Shown in pieces: positions 1 to 11,300 of a stretch of 54,779 nt of DNA (position 1 is the first letter of the stretch; every line of letters begins with the position of its first letter). The stretch comes from an uncultured Planctomyces sp. (GTDB lineage Bacteria; Planctomycetota; Planctomycetia; Planctomycetales; Planctomycetaceae): NCBI GenBank assembly GCA_937904325.1, contig CALGTK010000134.1, positions 1-54,779 on the forward strand, in the 5' to 3' direction. The notes below the pieces were generated by a model. It saw only the letters and a program-made list of their open reading frames with translations. It was not told the origin of the DNA and did not search any database. The translations under genes were made by a program, and so were the position numbers.

Positions 1-545
1 GACGCGCTGGTCGTCATGTCGAGAACCAGCGATGAGTCTCCCCACGGTGCGGACATTGAAATCGGATTCGTCCCAAGTTTTCGCTCGATGCCGCCGAACG
101 GTGCAACGCCGCCAGGTCCGGGAGCGTTGACTGCCATCGTGGTTGTGCAACCTTGCTCGGCAGCTTTCTTCGAGTACGACCCCAGCCGACCAACATGATT
201 ACAGTTGCGGATCATGACCGTCGCCGTGCCGGCATTTCGCGCAAGTTCAACTCCTCGTTCAACGGCGAGATTCGCCGCGACCTGTCCGAAGTTGAAGTTG
301 GCATCCAGGATTGTGAAAGAACCTCCAGACCGCACGGTCTCAACCTCAGCTCCCAACTTCACGAAACCGTCATCGATAAACTGCACATACTGCATGAGCC
401 GCATCACGCCGTGACTGTCGTGTCCGACAGCGTTGGCTTCGGAGAGCTCTTTCGAAACGATTTCCGCATCAACATTCGGAACTCCGGCTGACTCAAGAAC
501 GCGTTGTGCGAGAGTCTGAAGATCCAAAACTGAGAAAACGGGCAT
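1..545 (-). CDS. Ldh_2-family (malate/L-lactate/ureidoglycolate-type) dehydrogenase, 3' part missing
   Basis: The gene reads leftwards off the window edge, so only about 181 N-terminal residues are visible. The product belongs to the Ldh_2 NAD(P)-dependent dehydrogenases (malate, sulfolactate, ureidoglycolate and similar 2-hydroxyacids), unrelated in fold to Rossmann malate dehydrogenases. Family marks visible are GHDSHGVMR near residue 48, the NHVGRLG motif near residue 130 and the PFGG motif followed by GTNPIS shortly after. The frame stays open from the ATG at 543-545 to the edge. An SD-like CCGGAG lies about 10-15 nt upstream. Substrate cannot be told from this fragment. No neighbour on the same strand is visible. 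Confidence 0.85.
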   Translation of the reverse strand, partial: MPVFSVLDLQTLAQRVLESAGVPNVDAEIVSKELSEANAVGHDSHGVMRLMQYVQFIDDGFVKLGAEVETVRSGGSFTILDANFNFGQVAANLAVERGVELARNAGTATVMIRNCNHVGRLGSYSKKAAEQGCTTTMAVNAPGPGGVAPFGGIERKLGTNPISMSAPWGDSSLVLDMTTSA

Positions 546-1045
546 GGCAGGTCGACTCCGGAGGCAGATTGATGAGTAGGGAAAATGTGCGGCTTAGGTC
601 TCTGCTTAGCGACGAGAGTAAGAGGCGAGGCTTTAATACCGCCACCATTCGACATCCGAACAATTTCAGACTCCGAATTACTCCACCATCAATCAACACA
701 TCCACATTCGTAGATTTCTGTTAGGGCATTCAACAACCAGTAATCTAAACAAGCGTCATTTTAACTCTATATAACCTTATGTAACTTCCTTGAACATATT
801 TAATCAAACGTACGTATGCCAATTTGAGCCATTTCCAGCAGCTTCCCGTCACATCGCGGCGTGCAGAAAACTCCCTAATCAGAATAATCGGCACATCCGG
901 TCTATTACAGGAAATCCTATTGTCGTAACCAGTTGCCTCTTTCACAAGAAGTTGACACTCAAATCAAACCGCCACTACAGTCTCGACACTGCAGCACGAG
1001 GGATCGTGAACATACGTCTAGTCACAGAGCGTCAGGGAGGGCGCG
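546..1045. other. Divergent intergenic region with one candidate promoter
   Basis: About 500 bases separate the leftward dehydrogenase from the rightward amidase. The stretch is more AT-rich than its flanks and holds no convincing gene; the open frames crossing it have no family resemblance. TTGACA at 952-957 followed after 18 bases by TACAGT at 976-981 is a plausible sigma70-like promoter for the amidase, about 65 bases ahead of its start. This is motif matching only. Confidence 0.35.
952..981 (+). promoter_or_regulatory. Candidate sigma70-type promoter for the amidase gene
   Basis: A perfect TTGACA -35 box (952-957), an 18-base spacer and a TACAGT -10 box (976-981; 4 of 6 consensus positions) precede the start codon at 1046. 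Planctomycete promoters are poorly characterised, so this is a candidate only. Confidence 0.3.
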
Positions 1046-1741
1046 ATGGACAAAGCTATTGGATTTTCCTTACCGGTGATGGCTGCTGGGCTGCTGGCCG
1101 GCTGTATGCCATCACCGATGCAGTCAACGGTTGGTTCTATTCCGACGGTCCAGGCCCCGGCCCAGCAACCAGCATTCAGTCCTGCCTCACCTGTAGTCGT
1201 TCAAAATTTGTGGAAGCCCGATGCTCCGGCTCGAAAGTGGCGTCACATCGTGCTTCACCATACGGCGTCGTCTGCCGGTTCTGTTGAAAGCGTTCACGAA
1301 GCTCACATCGATCGTGGATGGGACGGGATTGGCTATCACTTTCTCATTGGAAACGGGAAAGGGATGGGCGATGGCGAGATTCAATCCACCTTCCGCTGGC
1401 GAGAGCAGATACACGGTGCTCACGCCAAAAGTCCAAATAACGAATACAACGAGTACGGCATTGGCATCTGCCTTGTCGGGAACTTTGAGGAAACTGATCC
1501 GTCAGACGCTCAGCTGGCGAGTGTCAAACGTCTGGTTAGCGTCCTCAAGCACGAATACCAACTGACTGAGTCTCAGGTGATCGCTCATCGAGACGTAAAA
1601 GCGACCGCCTGTCCGGGGAAAAAATTTCCCATCGGAGAAATCAGTCGAAGTTCGGTGTTTGCTGGTCAGTCTGGAACTTACGTTACGGAACTGCCTGCCG
1701 CATTTCAGATCGTGACAGTTGAACGGAGCAACTTGCGATGA
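1046..1741 (+). CDS. Lipoprotein N-acetylmuramoyl-L-alanine amidase (amidase_2/PGRP family)
   Basis: 231 residues. The N-terminus has a hydrophobic stretch ending in a lipobox-like LLAGC (Cys about 20), so the protein is probably a membrane-anchored lipoprotein facing the periplasm. A short Pro/Ala-rich linker leads into an amidase_2 domain (about residues 60-200) that should cleave the amide bond between MurNAc and L-Ala of peptidoglycan. Zinc-ligand candidates are the first His pair in IVLHHTASS, His in IAHRDV and Cys in TACPGKK, matching the H-H-C set of type-2 amidases and PGRPs. The start is supported by an AGGGAGGG stretch just upstream. Its stop overlaps the start of the next gene (ATGA), suggesting translational coupling. 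Role inferred: murein turnover or recycling. Confidence 0.88.
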   Translation: MDKAIGFSLPVMAAGLLAGCMPSPMQSTVGSIPTVQAPAQQPAFSPASPVVVQNLWKPDAPARKWRHIVLHHTASSAGSVESVHEAHIDRGWDGIGYHFLIGNGKGMGDGEIQSTFRWREQIHGAHAKSPNNEYNEYGIGICLVGNFEETDPSDAQLASVKRLVSVLKHEYQLTESQVIAHRDVKATACPGKKFPIGEISRSSVFAGQSGTYVTELPAAFQIVTVERSNLR

Positions 1742-2526
1742 TGCATCCCAGAAATGATTTGCCATCACAGCCGAACGATCTTCGTGATTCCTCACGCCGC
1801 GATTCGGAATTCTCTCCTGCCGAACCCTGGACGGCCGCCCCCGAGCCACAAAGCGACGTTCAGTTCTGGCAGGTCAACGATTTTTCGGCCGGAACAATTC
1901 CGGAAAGCTACGAGCCGCGATACGCGTACCCGCTCGTCGTGTGGCTGACGAGCAAAGGCTACGGCGTCGACGACTCGCTCGACCACATCGCTGCGATGAG
2001 TCCACAAAACTATCTGGGACTGGCCGTTGATGAGTGCCTGTTCAAAAAAAACGAATCCGATCAAGACGACTTTGACATGCCCGTCGAGTTTCTGAAACGG
2101 CTGGTCGATGTCGAGAACCGAGTTGTCAACGCCGTGCGATCCGTCCGGCAAGTTTTGAACGTTCACACCGAGCGAATCTTCCTGGCCGGAGCGGGCGACG
2201 CCGCATCTGTCGCACTTCTTCTGGCAATGCATCAGCCCGAGTGGTTTGGAGGCTGCATCGCGTTCGGCGGATCGCTTCCTTCGGCGGCGAAGTTACTCGC
2301 TGACAAAGCCAAACTTAACGAGAAGCGATTCTTCCTTGCAGCATCGGGCGGGCGATCTGCCTGGCAAACGACAAGCAGTGTTCGCAACAACGCCCGACAG
2401 TTGATCGCCGCCGGCGCCGACGTGTCCGTTTCTGTAAATGCATCGGAAACCGACTCTCTGGTCAATAAGCTTACACTTCGCGAAGTCGACCAGTGGATCA
2501 TTTCCGGAATTCTCGCGGACGCGTAG
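1738..2526 (+). CDS. Alpha/beta-hydrolase-fold protein lacking the catalytic serine
   Basis: 262 residues, starting in an ATGA overlap with the amidase stop, so the two are very likely co-translated. The C-terminal 180 residues resemble the phospholipase/carboxylesterase branch of alpha/beta hydrolases: PLVVWLTSKGYG as strand and oxyanion region, ERIFLAGAGDAA as the nucleophile elbow and GGCIAFGGSLP after it. Where active esterases read GxSxGG, this protein reads GAGDAA, so the nucleophile Ser is a Gly. No acid-base His is obvious near the C-terminus, where LVNKLTLREV replaces the usual His loop. No signal peptide is evident; the first 45 residues are polar and Pro-rich. I infer a pseudoenzyme, perhaps a binding or regulatory partner of the amidase. 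Confidence 0.75.
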   Translation: MMHPRNDLPSQPNDLRDSSRRDSEFSPAEPWTAAPEPQSDVQFWQVNDFSAGTIPESYEPRYAYPLVVWLTSKGYGVDDSLDHIAAMSPQNYLGLAVDECLFKKNESDQDDFDMPVEFLKRLVDVENRVVNAVRSVRQVLNVHTERIFLAGAGDAASVALLLAMHQPEWFGGCIAFGGSLPSAAKLLADKAKLNEKRFFLAASGGRSAWQTTSSVRNNARQLIAAGADVSVSVNASETDSLVNKLTLREVDQWIISGILADA

Positions 2527-2717
2527 AACCTCGGATCGATCGCGGGGATCAATAACTGGCCGTTTGACGACCGTCCCGCAGATTCGAGCCAGATTACGAT
2601 CATGCTTCCGGCAGCGTCACGGCCAGCCTAGAATCCCGCCCTCGCGATCGCATTATTTCCGTGCGACAACTATCCGTGCGGTTCTCAATTTCTTAAAGAC
2701 GACGTCAGGAATCCACC

Positions 2718-4466
2718 GTGCGCTGGAGCAAAACTCTCATTCCGACCCTCAAGGAAATTCCGTCAGATGCCGAAGTCCCTTCGCACCAGTTGATGCTTCG
2801 AGCCGGTCTGATTAAGCAGTTAATGGCCGGAGCGTACTCATACCTGCCGCTCGGCTATCGTGCTCTTCGCAAAGCCGAAGCGATCGTTCGAGAAGAAATG
2901 GAACGAGCGGGAGCCATCGAGATTCACATGCCGGCTCTGCAGCCGATTGACCTGTTCGAGCGAACCGGGCGTAAGGACGCGTTTGGCAACGTGCTGATCA
3001 ACTTCGAAGTAAAACGCGGAGACCGCAAGATCCACATGGCTCTGGGGCCAACTCACGAAGAAGTCATCACCGACCTCATTTCGAAAGTCGTTACGACTTA
3101 CAAGCAGCTCCCATTCACGCTGTTCCAGATTCAGACGAAATTCCGCAACGAAGAACGTCCTCGCTTCGGCGTTCTACGAACCAGTGAATTCCTGATGAAG
3201 GATGCCTACAGCTTCAGTACGAGCGTCGAGCAACTCGACGAGGCTTACACCGCGATGTACGCAGCTTACTGTCGAATCTTCGCCCGATGCGGACTGGAAT
3301 ACTTGCCGGTCGAAGCCGAAAGCGGTCCGATCGGCGGTGACGCATCCCACGAATTCATGTGTCCTGCCGGCAACGGTGAAGACGAAATCGTGCGATGTCC
3401 GAAGTGTTCTTACGCTGCGAATCTCGAACGAGCTGACACCGGCCGCGGAGCTGCCACGATCGCTCAACCAAATTCGTGCGCAGATCTGACGAAGGTTGAC
3501 ACGCCGAAAATCACGACGATCGATCAGGTGAGCCAGATGCTCGGCTGCGAAACGCAGCAGATGATCAAAACGTTGATCTATCAGGCCGACGACAAACCAG
3601 TCGCCGTACTCATCCGCGGCGACCACGAAGCCAACGAAGGCAAGATTCGTCGAACCCTCGACGCGACGAACGTAGAACTGGCTGACGACGCGACCGTTCT
3701 GGCTGTGACCGGTGCTCCTACGGGATTCGCCGGACCGGTCGGTATCAAGTGTGACATCATCGCCGATCACGACGTCGCTCAGATCGTCGACGCCGTCACC
3801 GGAGGCAACGAAGCCGACAAACATTACACCGGTGTCAATGTCGATCGAGATTACGAACTATCGACCACGCACGACCTCCGCAACGCTGGCAGCGGTGATG
3901 CCTGCCCGAAGTGCGAAGGAACTCTCGAAATCGTCAACGGCATTGAAATCGGGCACGTCTTCAAACTCGGAACGAAGTACTCGGAATCGCTCGATGCCAA
4001 CTACATCGACGAGACCGAAAAGAAGCATCCGATCATCATGGGTTGCTACGGAATAGGTGTGAACCGAATCATCGCCTCGCTCTGTGAAACAAAATTCGAT
4101 GACAATGGCCTGGTATGGCCGCTGTCGATCGCTCCGTACGAACTGCTGATCGTTCCGCTGAACATCGCTGACGAAGAAGTCATGAGCGTCGCCAATCGGT
4201 GTTACGATGAACTGATCGCTGCTGGCGTCGACGTATTAATGGATGATCGAAAAGCTCGGCCGGGCTTTAAGTTCAAGGATGCCGATCTGATCGGAATTCC
4301 GCTAAGGCTGGTCATCGGCGGCAAAGGCCTGAAAGAAGGCAACGTCGAAATAAAATGGCGAACCGGCGACGGGCCGGAACTGGTTACGGTCGAGAGTGCA
4401 GTTTCGGGAGTCCTCGAACGATTAAACGAACGACGTGCGGCCGAAGCAGCGAGCGTTCCCGAGTAG
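2718..4466 (+). CDS. proS: Prolyl-tRNA synthetase (bacterial type with YbaK editing insert)
   Basis: 582 residues, the usual length for the bacterial ProRS that carries an editing domain. It charges tRNA(Pro) with proline in the cytoplasm. The class II core is clear: the N-terminus begins [18 protein letters not shown], motif 2 contains [10 protein letters not shown] followed by [11 protein letters not shown], and motif 3 includes [12 protein letters not shown] YbaK/INS domain for hydrolysis of mischarged Ala-tRNA lies between motifs 2 and 3 (about residues 260-385; [15 protein letters not shown]). The C-terminal anticodon-binding domain follows ([11 protein letters not shown] onward). The start is a GTG; an SD-like TCAGGA precedes it by 7 nt, and the first residues match family N-termini, so no longer start is needed. 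Confidence 0.97.
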   Translation: MRWSKTLIPTLKEIPSDAEVPSHQLMLRAGLIKQLMAGAYSYLPLGYRALRKAEAIVREEMERAGAIEIHMPALQPIDLFERTGRKDAFGNVLINFEVKRGDRKIHMALGPTHEEVITDLISKVVTTYKQLPFTLFQIQTKFRNEERPRFGVLRTSEFLMKDAYSFSTSVEQLDEAYTAMYAAYCRIFARCGLEYLPVEAESGPIGGDASHEFMCPAGNGEDEIVRCPKCSYAANLERADTGRGAATIAQPNSCADLTKVDTPKITTIDQVSQMLGCETQQMIKTLIYQADDKPVAVLIRGDHEANEGKIRRTLDATNVELADDATVLAVTGAPTGFAGPVGIKCDIIADHDVAQIVDAVTGGNEADKHYTGVNVDRDYELSTTHDLRNAGSGDACPKCEGTLEIVNGIEIGHVFKLGTKYSESLDANYIDETEKKHPIIMGCYGIGVNRIIASLCETKFDDNGLVWPLSIAPYELLIVPLNIADEEVMSVANRCYDELIAAGVDVLMDDRKARPGFKFKDADLIGIPLRLVIGGKGLKEGNVEIKWRTGDGPELVTVESAVSGVLERLNERRAAEAASVPE

Positions 4467-4584
4467 CAACCGTTACTCGGAACTCGGCGCTTGCTTGTCT
4501 GAATCTCCCGTCGCTACGATCGGTGGACGACTTGTTCGCGACCGTAAATCATGTTTTCGACAATGCACCGAGGAGTTTTCAGAG

Positions 4585-4878
4585 ATGCCGCTCTACGTCT
4601 ACCAAGTAGTTCGCGAGGACAGACAGCCGGGCGAACGTTTTGAAATCATGCAGGGCATTCGTGACGACGCGCTGACCGAGCATCCAGAAACCGGCGAACC
4701 GGTCAAACGAGTCGTCGTCGCCCCGTTCGTCGCCGGCAGCCACTCACAAACAGCCATCGAGCGAAAACTGAAAGACCCTCACCAGCTCGAAAATATGGGC
4801 TTCACGCGGTACGAAAAGCAGGGCAGCACCTACGTCAAAACCGCTGGCAAAGGCCCCGACCAGATCAACCGGGATTAG
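4585..4878 (+). CDS. FmdB-like small protein without zinc-ribbon cysteines
   Basis: 97 residues. The opening MPLYVYQVV, then RFEIMQGIRDDALTEHPETG and KRVVVAP, follows the layout of FmdB-type zinc-ribbon regulators (MPxYxYxC..C...FE..Q.I.D.PL..CP.CG..v.R). Every Cys of the two CxxC knuckles is missing here; the protein contains no cysteine at all. The start at 4585 is chosen because AGGAG (4571-4575) lies 9 nt upstream and the residues from here match the family; the open frame extends further upstream without support. It follows proS by 118 bases and its 3' end overlaps the convergent FHA gene by 14 bases. Function unknown; metal binding by the usual ligands is excluded. Confidence 0.75.
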   Translation: MPLYVYQVVREDRQPGERFEIMQGIRDDALTEHPETGEPVKRVVVAPFVAGSHSQTAIERKLKDPHQLENMGFTRYEKQGSTYVKTAGKGPDQINRD

Positions 4879-6484
4879 CGACCAATTCGATCAGCAGTTC
4901 ATTAGGGCCTTCTTCGGTAATCTCTTTCAAAATACCGCTGGTCTGAATCGATCGGCTGGTCAGCGGGATCGTCGTTCCCGGGAGTTCGAAAGTTTCTTCT
5001 TCCGGCTCTTTTGAGGAATCGCCTGGTCGGTAGCCTGATTCATCTTCTGCCATCATCATCTCCTGGGTGTGCATGCCGACGTCTTGAGATTTCGCGAACT
5101 GACGCTGAAGTTCGCTGACAACTTCGGGGGACTCAGGTTTTAGAGGCATGATGGCAACACTGTACATGCCCGGTTTCATTCCACCTTTCAGAGTGACGAC
5201 TTCAAACGTTCCATCCGAGCCGACAATGGCACTGGCGCCGAATCCGTTCTTCAGATCCGTGAACGAGATCGTTGCATCAGTGAGCGGTTGACCGTTGAGA
5301 GTGACTTTTCCGGAAACGGCTGCACCTTCGTAAGACGGACTCATCATGAAAAACATGAGTAGCACTACTGCAACCACCGCCGCAACTCCCGGCCACGTCT
5401 GCAGGATCGGGACACGAGTAAGAACTGGTTCCAGAACATTTTCGTAAACAACGTCGAGCCATGAATCGGACCGGCCAACCTTGGGGATGTTGATCGGGGG
5501 CGAGGTTTGCGGGATCGTCTGTGGCGACGCTTTTAGTGGAGGCGGAACTGACAATGGTGACAGACTGTTGCCAGTCAAAGCAGATACGGACGGTTCTTCC
5601 TCCTGGATCGCGGCCGCTTCTTCTGTCGACGAATCTTCCAGGCGCCATGCTGCATCATCGCCACTCTGTTCCTCGTTGCTGCTCAAAACTGGTGCTTGAT
5701 TTTCACTGTCGTCGATCGGCGGCTCGCTCAACCTGAACGTCTTGGCTGACGTCGCCATTTCATTGAGCAGATCAGTCGCGGTATCTGCCAGCGACTTGCC
5801 GTCATGCATTGATGAGTCCAACGAACCATCTTTGGACTCTAAGTCCGAAAATTCAAATTTCACCGTTGCAGATTGATCGTCGCTGTCATGACTGCCGGAT
5901 TCGGCAGTCAGCTCGGGGATGCCTGCAGCGCGAGACTCTGCCGGCCGTTGCACTGTCGATTCTTGCGCCGGCAAATCGGCATCTTTCACTTTTACGCAGA
6001 ACAAGCCATCGGCCTCGACCGCCGGGCGCCACAGGAGTTGCCTGCTCCAACGAACCTCGTCGGTCTCAGTCAGCTCGCCTCGTTGAACCATGAGCGACAA
6101 CTCAGCCCACGGCATCGGTCCAAGTTCGAGACCGACCAGACGAACGAACCAGTCGTTATCGCTCGATAATTTCGACGTGTTCGGATGGCTTGGATCGCCC
6201 TCCATCAGAACTCGATACTTCATCCGTGCAATTTCGAAGTCGTCGCCATCACGCAGCACACCTTCGTCACGCTTCTGTCCGTTAATGCGGATTCCGTTGC
6301 GGCCGCGGTTGCGAACCTGCAGGCAGTTTTCGCCGATTTCGATCTCACAATGAACGGCAGAAATCGACTGGTCCTCTATGCGAATATCAGACCGACGGCG
6401 AGACCGACCCACGACGATTGCCGGGCGATCGATGACGATATTTTTCCGATCGTCTTCGGCGATGAGGATGGGGACGGTGGACAT
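4865..6484 (-). CDS. FHA / GYF-like / membrane-anchored protein with C-terminal transthyretin-like domain
   Basis: 539 residues with an uncommon domain order. Residues about 1-92 form a forkhead-associated domain (IVVGRSRRRSDIRI, then SAVHCEIE, then RNGIRINGQ), expected to bind phosphothreonine. A GYF_2-like segment follows at about 105-165 (WFVRLVGLELGPMPWAEL). A long acidic, Ser/Pro-rich linker reaches about residue 350. One membrane helix lies at about 364-384 (VAAVVAVVLLMFFMM). The C-terminus (about 388-450) resembles a carboxypeptidase-regulatory/transthyretin-like domain of the type common in planctomycete lipoproteins (VSGKVTLNGQPLTDATISF). Topology inferred: FHA in the cytoplasm, C-domain outside. 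A sensor or scaffold linking Ser/Thr phosphorylation to the envelope is plausible. No kinase gene is adjacent. Confidence 0.85.
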   Translation of the reverse strand: MSTVPILIAEDDRKNIVIDRPAIVVGRSRRRSDIRIEDQSISAVHCEIEIGENCLQVRNRGRNGIRINGQKRDEGVLRDGDDFEIARMKYRVLMEGDPSHPNTSKLSSDNDWFVRLVGLELGPMPWAELSLMVQRGELTETDEVRWSRQLLWRPAVEADGLFCVKVKDADLPAQESTVQRPAESRAAGIPELTAESGSHDSDDQSATVKFEFSDLESKDGSLDSSMHDGKSLADTATDLLNEMATSAKTFRLSEPPIDDSENQAPVLSSNEEQSGDDAAWRLEDSSTEEAAAIQEEEPSVSALTGNSLSPLSVPPPLKASPQTIPQTSPPINIPKVGRSDSWLDVVYENVLEPVLTRVPILQTWPGVAAVVAVVLLMFFMMSPSYEGAAVSGKVTLNGQPLTDATISFTDLKNGFGASAIVGSDGTFEVVTLKGGMKPGMYSVAIMPLKPESPEVVSELQRQFAKSQDVGMHTQEMMMAEDESGYRPGDSSKEPEEETFELPGTTIPLTSRSIQTSGILKEITEEGPNELLIELVANPG

Positions 6485-6913
6485 CTAATAAGCCTGCGAC
6501 TGACATGTGTCTCTGAAAATCTGACTCGATCCATAACCAGGAATTGATGGATCGACCACAAGCTGCAATCCGGTTCCGAATCGAACCATGATTGCTTCGC
6601 TCCGAAGTCGTTTTTTGGCTTCACACCCGTATTTAGACGCATTTATCAGCACCGAATCTACATGCTTCGCACAAATCAGTCAGGACCGAGGCGTTCCCAG
6701 GTGCCGCCACATTGTCCGAAACAGACTGAAAATACGTGTTTCAAATCAATTCTCTTTTCCGGATGTGCTTGCCGGAGTTCGCAGCGGCGGTTTGAGTTTT
6801 CACGGCGGCTCCGTTTTACTACCGCCCTTTGCCGCCGGAAGCTCGGCGAATTTCCCGCTTAAATTTGGGCATCGTCCCAGTCATACACTCGTACTCTGCA
6901 AGGATTTCTGACC
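6485..6913. other. Divergent intergenic region, no gene seen
   Basis: About 430 bases between the divergent FHA-domain gene and dapL. It should hold both promoters, but I see no strong -35/-10 pair, no riboswitch-like fold and no open frame with family resemblance. AAGGA at 6900-6904 is the likely ribosome site for dapL. Confidence 0.5.
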
Positions 6914-8152
<1,239 letters not shown>

Positions 8153-8170
8153 TAAACCATTGAAAATAAA

Positions 8171-8261
8171 GTAGAACCGGAGCGAAGTGCCGCCGTTCCG
8201 GCATCAAAGACCTCACAAAGAGTTTTAGATTGCCGGAGCGCCGCTTCGCTTAATCTGGCCT
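8171..8261. repeat. Inverted pair of REP-like palindromes between convergent genes
   Basis: Two related GC-rich palindromes face each other: one at about 8171-8202 (contains CCGGAGCGAAG and ends TTCCGGC) and one at 8232-8261 (begins GCCGGAGCG, ends TCTGGCCT). A further copy of the second, 27 of 30 bases identical, lies at 44517-44546. Placed between the 3' ends of dapL and putA, the pair may also serve as a two-way terminator. Read directly from sequence; REP-like naming is by layout only. Confidence 0.75.
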
Positions 8262-8304
8262 CAGCCAGTCATGCGGAACCTTCCAGTCAACGGAAAAAAA
8301 GCCG

Positions 8305-11300
8305 TTATTCAGCTTCCGGAGCGAAGCCTCGACGGAGCGTGTTTTCGGTAACGTTGACCGGAAGGATGAACTGCGCGAGGTAGTCCGGGCCGCCGGCCTT
8401 CGTTCCAATTCCTGACATGCGGAAGCCACCGAACGGCTGGCGGTTGACGAGGGCCCCGGTCGTGCCGCGGTTGAGGTAGAGATTGCCGACTTCGAGTTCC
8501 TCGACACAACGTTTCAGATTGCCGGGGGATCGACTGAAAACTCCGGCAGTCAGTGCGTAATCAGTGTCGTTAACGACTTCGATCGCTTCCGAAAGATCGT
8601 CGACCGGCAGGACAGCCAGCACTGGGCCAAAGATTTCTTCTTGAGCAAGCCGGCTGCTGGGATCAACATCGGCGAAGACCTGTGGACCAATAAAGTAACC
8701 TTCTTCGGCAAGACCTTCCGGCAGCGGATACTCGAGGACCAGTCGGTTTTCTTCTTTTCCAATTTCAATGTGCTTCTGAATTTGTTCCAGCGACTTTTCA
8801 TCGATGACTGGCCCGACGGTTGTTCCGGCAGTTTCGGCGTAGCCGACTTTCAAGCTGCGAATCGCCGCGACCAGTCGCTTAACGAAGTTAGAATAAATGC
8901 TCCGCAGAACGACAACGCGAGAACATGCCGAACACTTTTGCCCGGCGTAGTTGAATGCACTTTCTATGACTCCCTTAACGGCTTCATCAAGATCGGCGTC
9001 GGCGTCAACGATGATGGCATTCTTGCCGCCCATTTCGGCAACGACTTTCTTGACGTGCGTTTGTCGCGGATCGGTTTCTGCGGCGGAGCGGTTGATCTCA
9101 AGGCCGACGTCTCGTGAACCGGTGAAGGCAACAATATCGACTTCGTGACTTCCGACCAGAACTGGACCAATTTCTTCTCCGACGCCGGGAAGGAAGTTGA
9201 CGACGCCGTCCGGCAGATCGATGTCCTGGAAAATTTCCATCAGTTTGGCAGCGATGACGGACGATTGCTCGGCCGGCTTCATGATCACGGTGTTACCAGT
9301 GACGATTGCGGCGGCTGTCATGCCGGTCAGAATCGCCAATGGAAAATTCCACGGAGCGATGACGGCAGCGACACCTCGCGGACGGTAGTAGTAAGTGTTT
9401 TCTTCGCCAGCCAGATTCACTTCGCGCGGAGCCAGCAGATCGATGGCCTGTTGCGAGTAGTAAACGCAGAAGTCGACCGCTTCAGCGACGTCGGCATCGG
9501 CTTCCTGCCAGGTTTTGCCGCATTCGTGAACCTGCCAGGCTGCGAGTTCGTACCGGCGTTCTCGCAGCGAGTTCGCAAGGAGATTCAGGTATTCGGCGCG
9601 GTAGTTGACGTCGAACTTCGCCCAGGATTTGAAGGCCTTTTCGGCAGCATCGATCGCATCCTGAGCGTCGTCAGGCGAGGCCGCGCCGACTGTGCCAACG
9701 ATCTGGTTCTTGTGAGAGGGGTTTCGACTGACGAGCTGTCCTCGAGTTTCAACGCGTTTGCCGTCAATCACGACGAAGTAGTCACGACCAAATTCTTCAG
9801 CAACCGAATCTACAGCGGCCTGAAATTCTTCCCGCACTTCTCCATTGCTGAAGTCCAGCGGCGGTTCGTTTGTGAAAACTGGAGCATCAGTGGTGGCGAC
9901 CGATGCTTTGTCAGTCGCCTGGTCTGTACTGAGCGTGGCAGAAGGTTTTGCCATGAGTTTCTCCCGGGGAATATCCTCAGCGAGGCTGTGCCTCAGGAAT
10001 GAGTCGTTAGATGTATTTTCGAGCAACCGGCGGACGAGATACGCCATGCCAGGAATCAATTCGCCAAACGGCGTGTAAATGCGGACACGGTGTCCAAGCT
10101 CGCGGAACAGTTGAGCCTGGTCTTTCGCCATGCCGTACAGCATTTGAATTTCGTAGGCACTCCTGGGCACGTCCAGCTTGCGGCCCCAGGCAATCGCGTG
10201 CGACAGGCTTCGCAGATTGTGACTGGCGAATGCCGGTCTCAGCGCCTGGTAATTTTCCAGCAGAAATCGGCTGAGTCGTTCGAAGTTTTCGTCCGACTGC
10301 CACTTCTTCTTGAAGACAGGAGTCGCCCAGCCCTTCTGTTCGGCGTTGACCGTTTCGTAATCCCAGTACGCTCCTTTGACGAGTCGTACGGTGATCGGTG
10401 TGCCTCGCTCGGCAACCCACTGACGCAGTTTAAACAAATCGCTTTCGGCGTCCCGAAGGTACGCCTGGATGACAATGCCGACATCCGCGAAGTCTCGAAA
10501 TTCGTCTTCCATCAGGATGTCTTTGAAGATGTGCAGCGTCAGGTCTTTGTAAGCGTACTGCTCCATGTCGACGTGGACGTACGCCATATTCCTGCGAGCT
10601 CGCCGCAAAATCGTCCGCAGTCTTTTCTTGACGACTTCTGTCGTGCCGATGGGATCGACCGGACTGAACTGGCTGTACAGCGCCGACAGTTTGACCGACA
10701 CATTGAGCCGCGGAATCGGACCTCGGTCATCGTGATCAATCTGAGTGTCTTCCGACCAGCCATTAACGTCATTGGCCAGACTGTCGATCAGTTCGCTGTA
10801 AGAATTACGGTAGCGGTTGGCTTCAGGCTCCGACACCACCGCTTCCCCAAGAAGATCAAGCGAAAACGCGAAACCCTGTTTCCTCAGCTTTGTGACAGAA
10901 GCCAGCACTTCTTCGGACGTGCTGCCAGAGATGAACCGTTCGGCCATTCGCACAGCGTTGCTACGAGCGTTCATCGACAACGCTCGACCGAGCACCGTAT
11001 TCGGTCCGGCATGATCGACAACCATGCGAACGGCGCCGGGAAAATGATCGTTGACTTCCTCGAAGTATTCCTGGAGATGTCGCGAGACCGCTTGGTGGTC
11101 CTTCAGCATCGGTAGAACGTCAACGAAGCGAAACATCTGAACTTTGACCGACTCGTCAGCCATCGCCCACGACAGAATTCGATCGTCCCACCAACGACGT
11201 TCGAAAATTGACGGCTGGCGACGTTTGTTGTGCTGCTGCAGCCAGTCACCGATCGCTTGAGTTTCCGTTTCGACATCCGGAATCAGCGAAGCATTTTTCT

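Noticed and set aside
9145-11115. Long rightward open frames opposite putA (9145-10002 and 10090-11115)
   Set aside because: They lie entirely antisense to a clear PutA, have no domain resemblance, and follow from codon bias on the coding strand.
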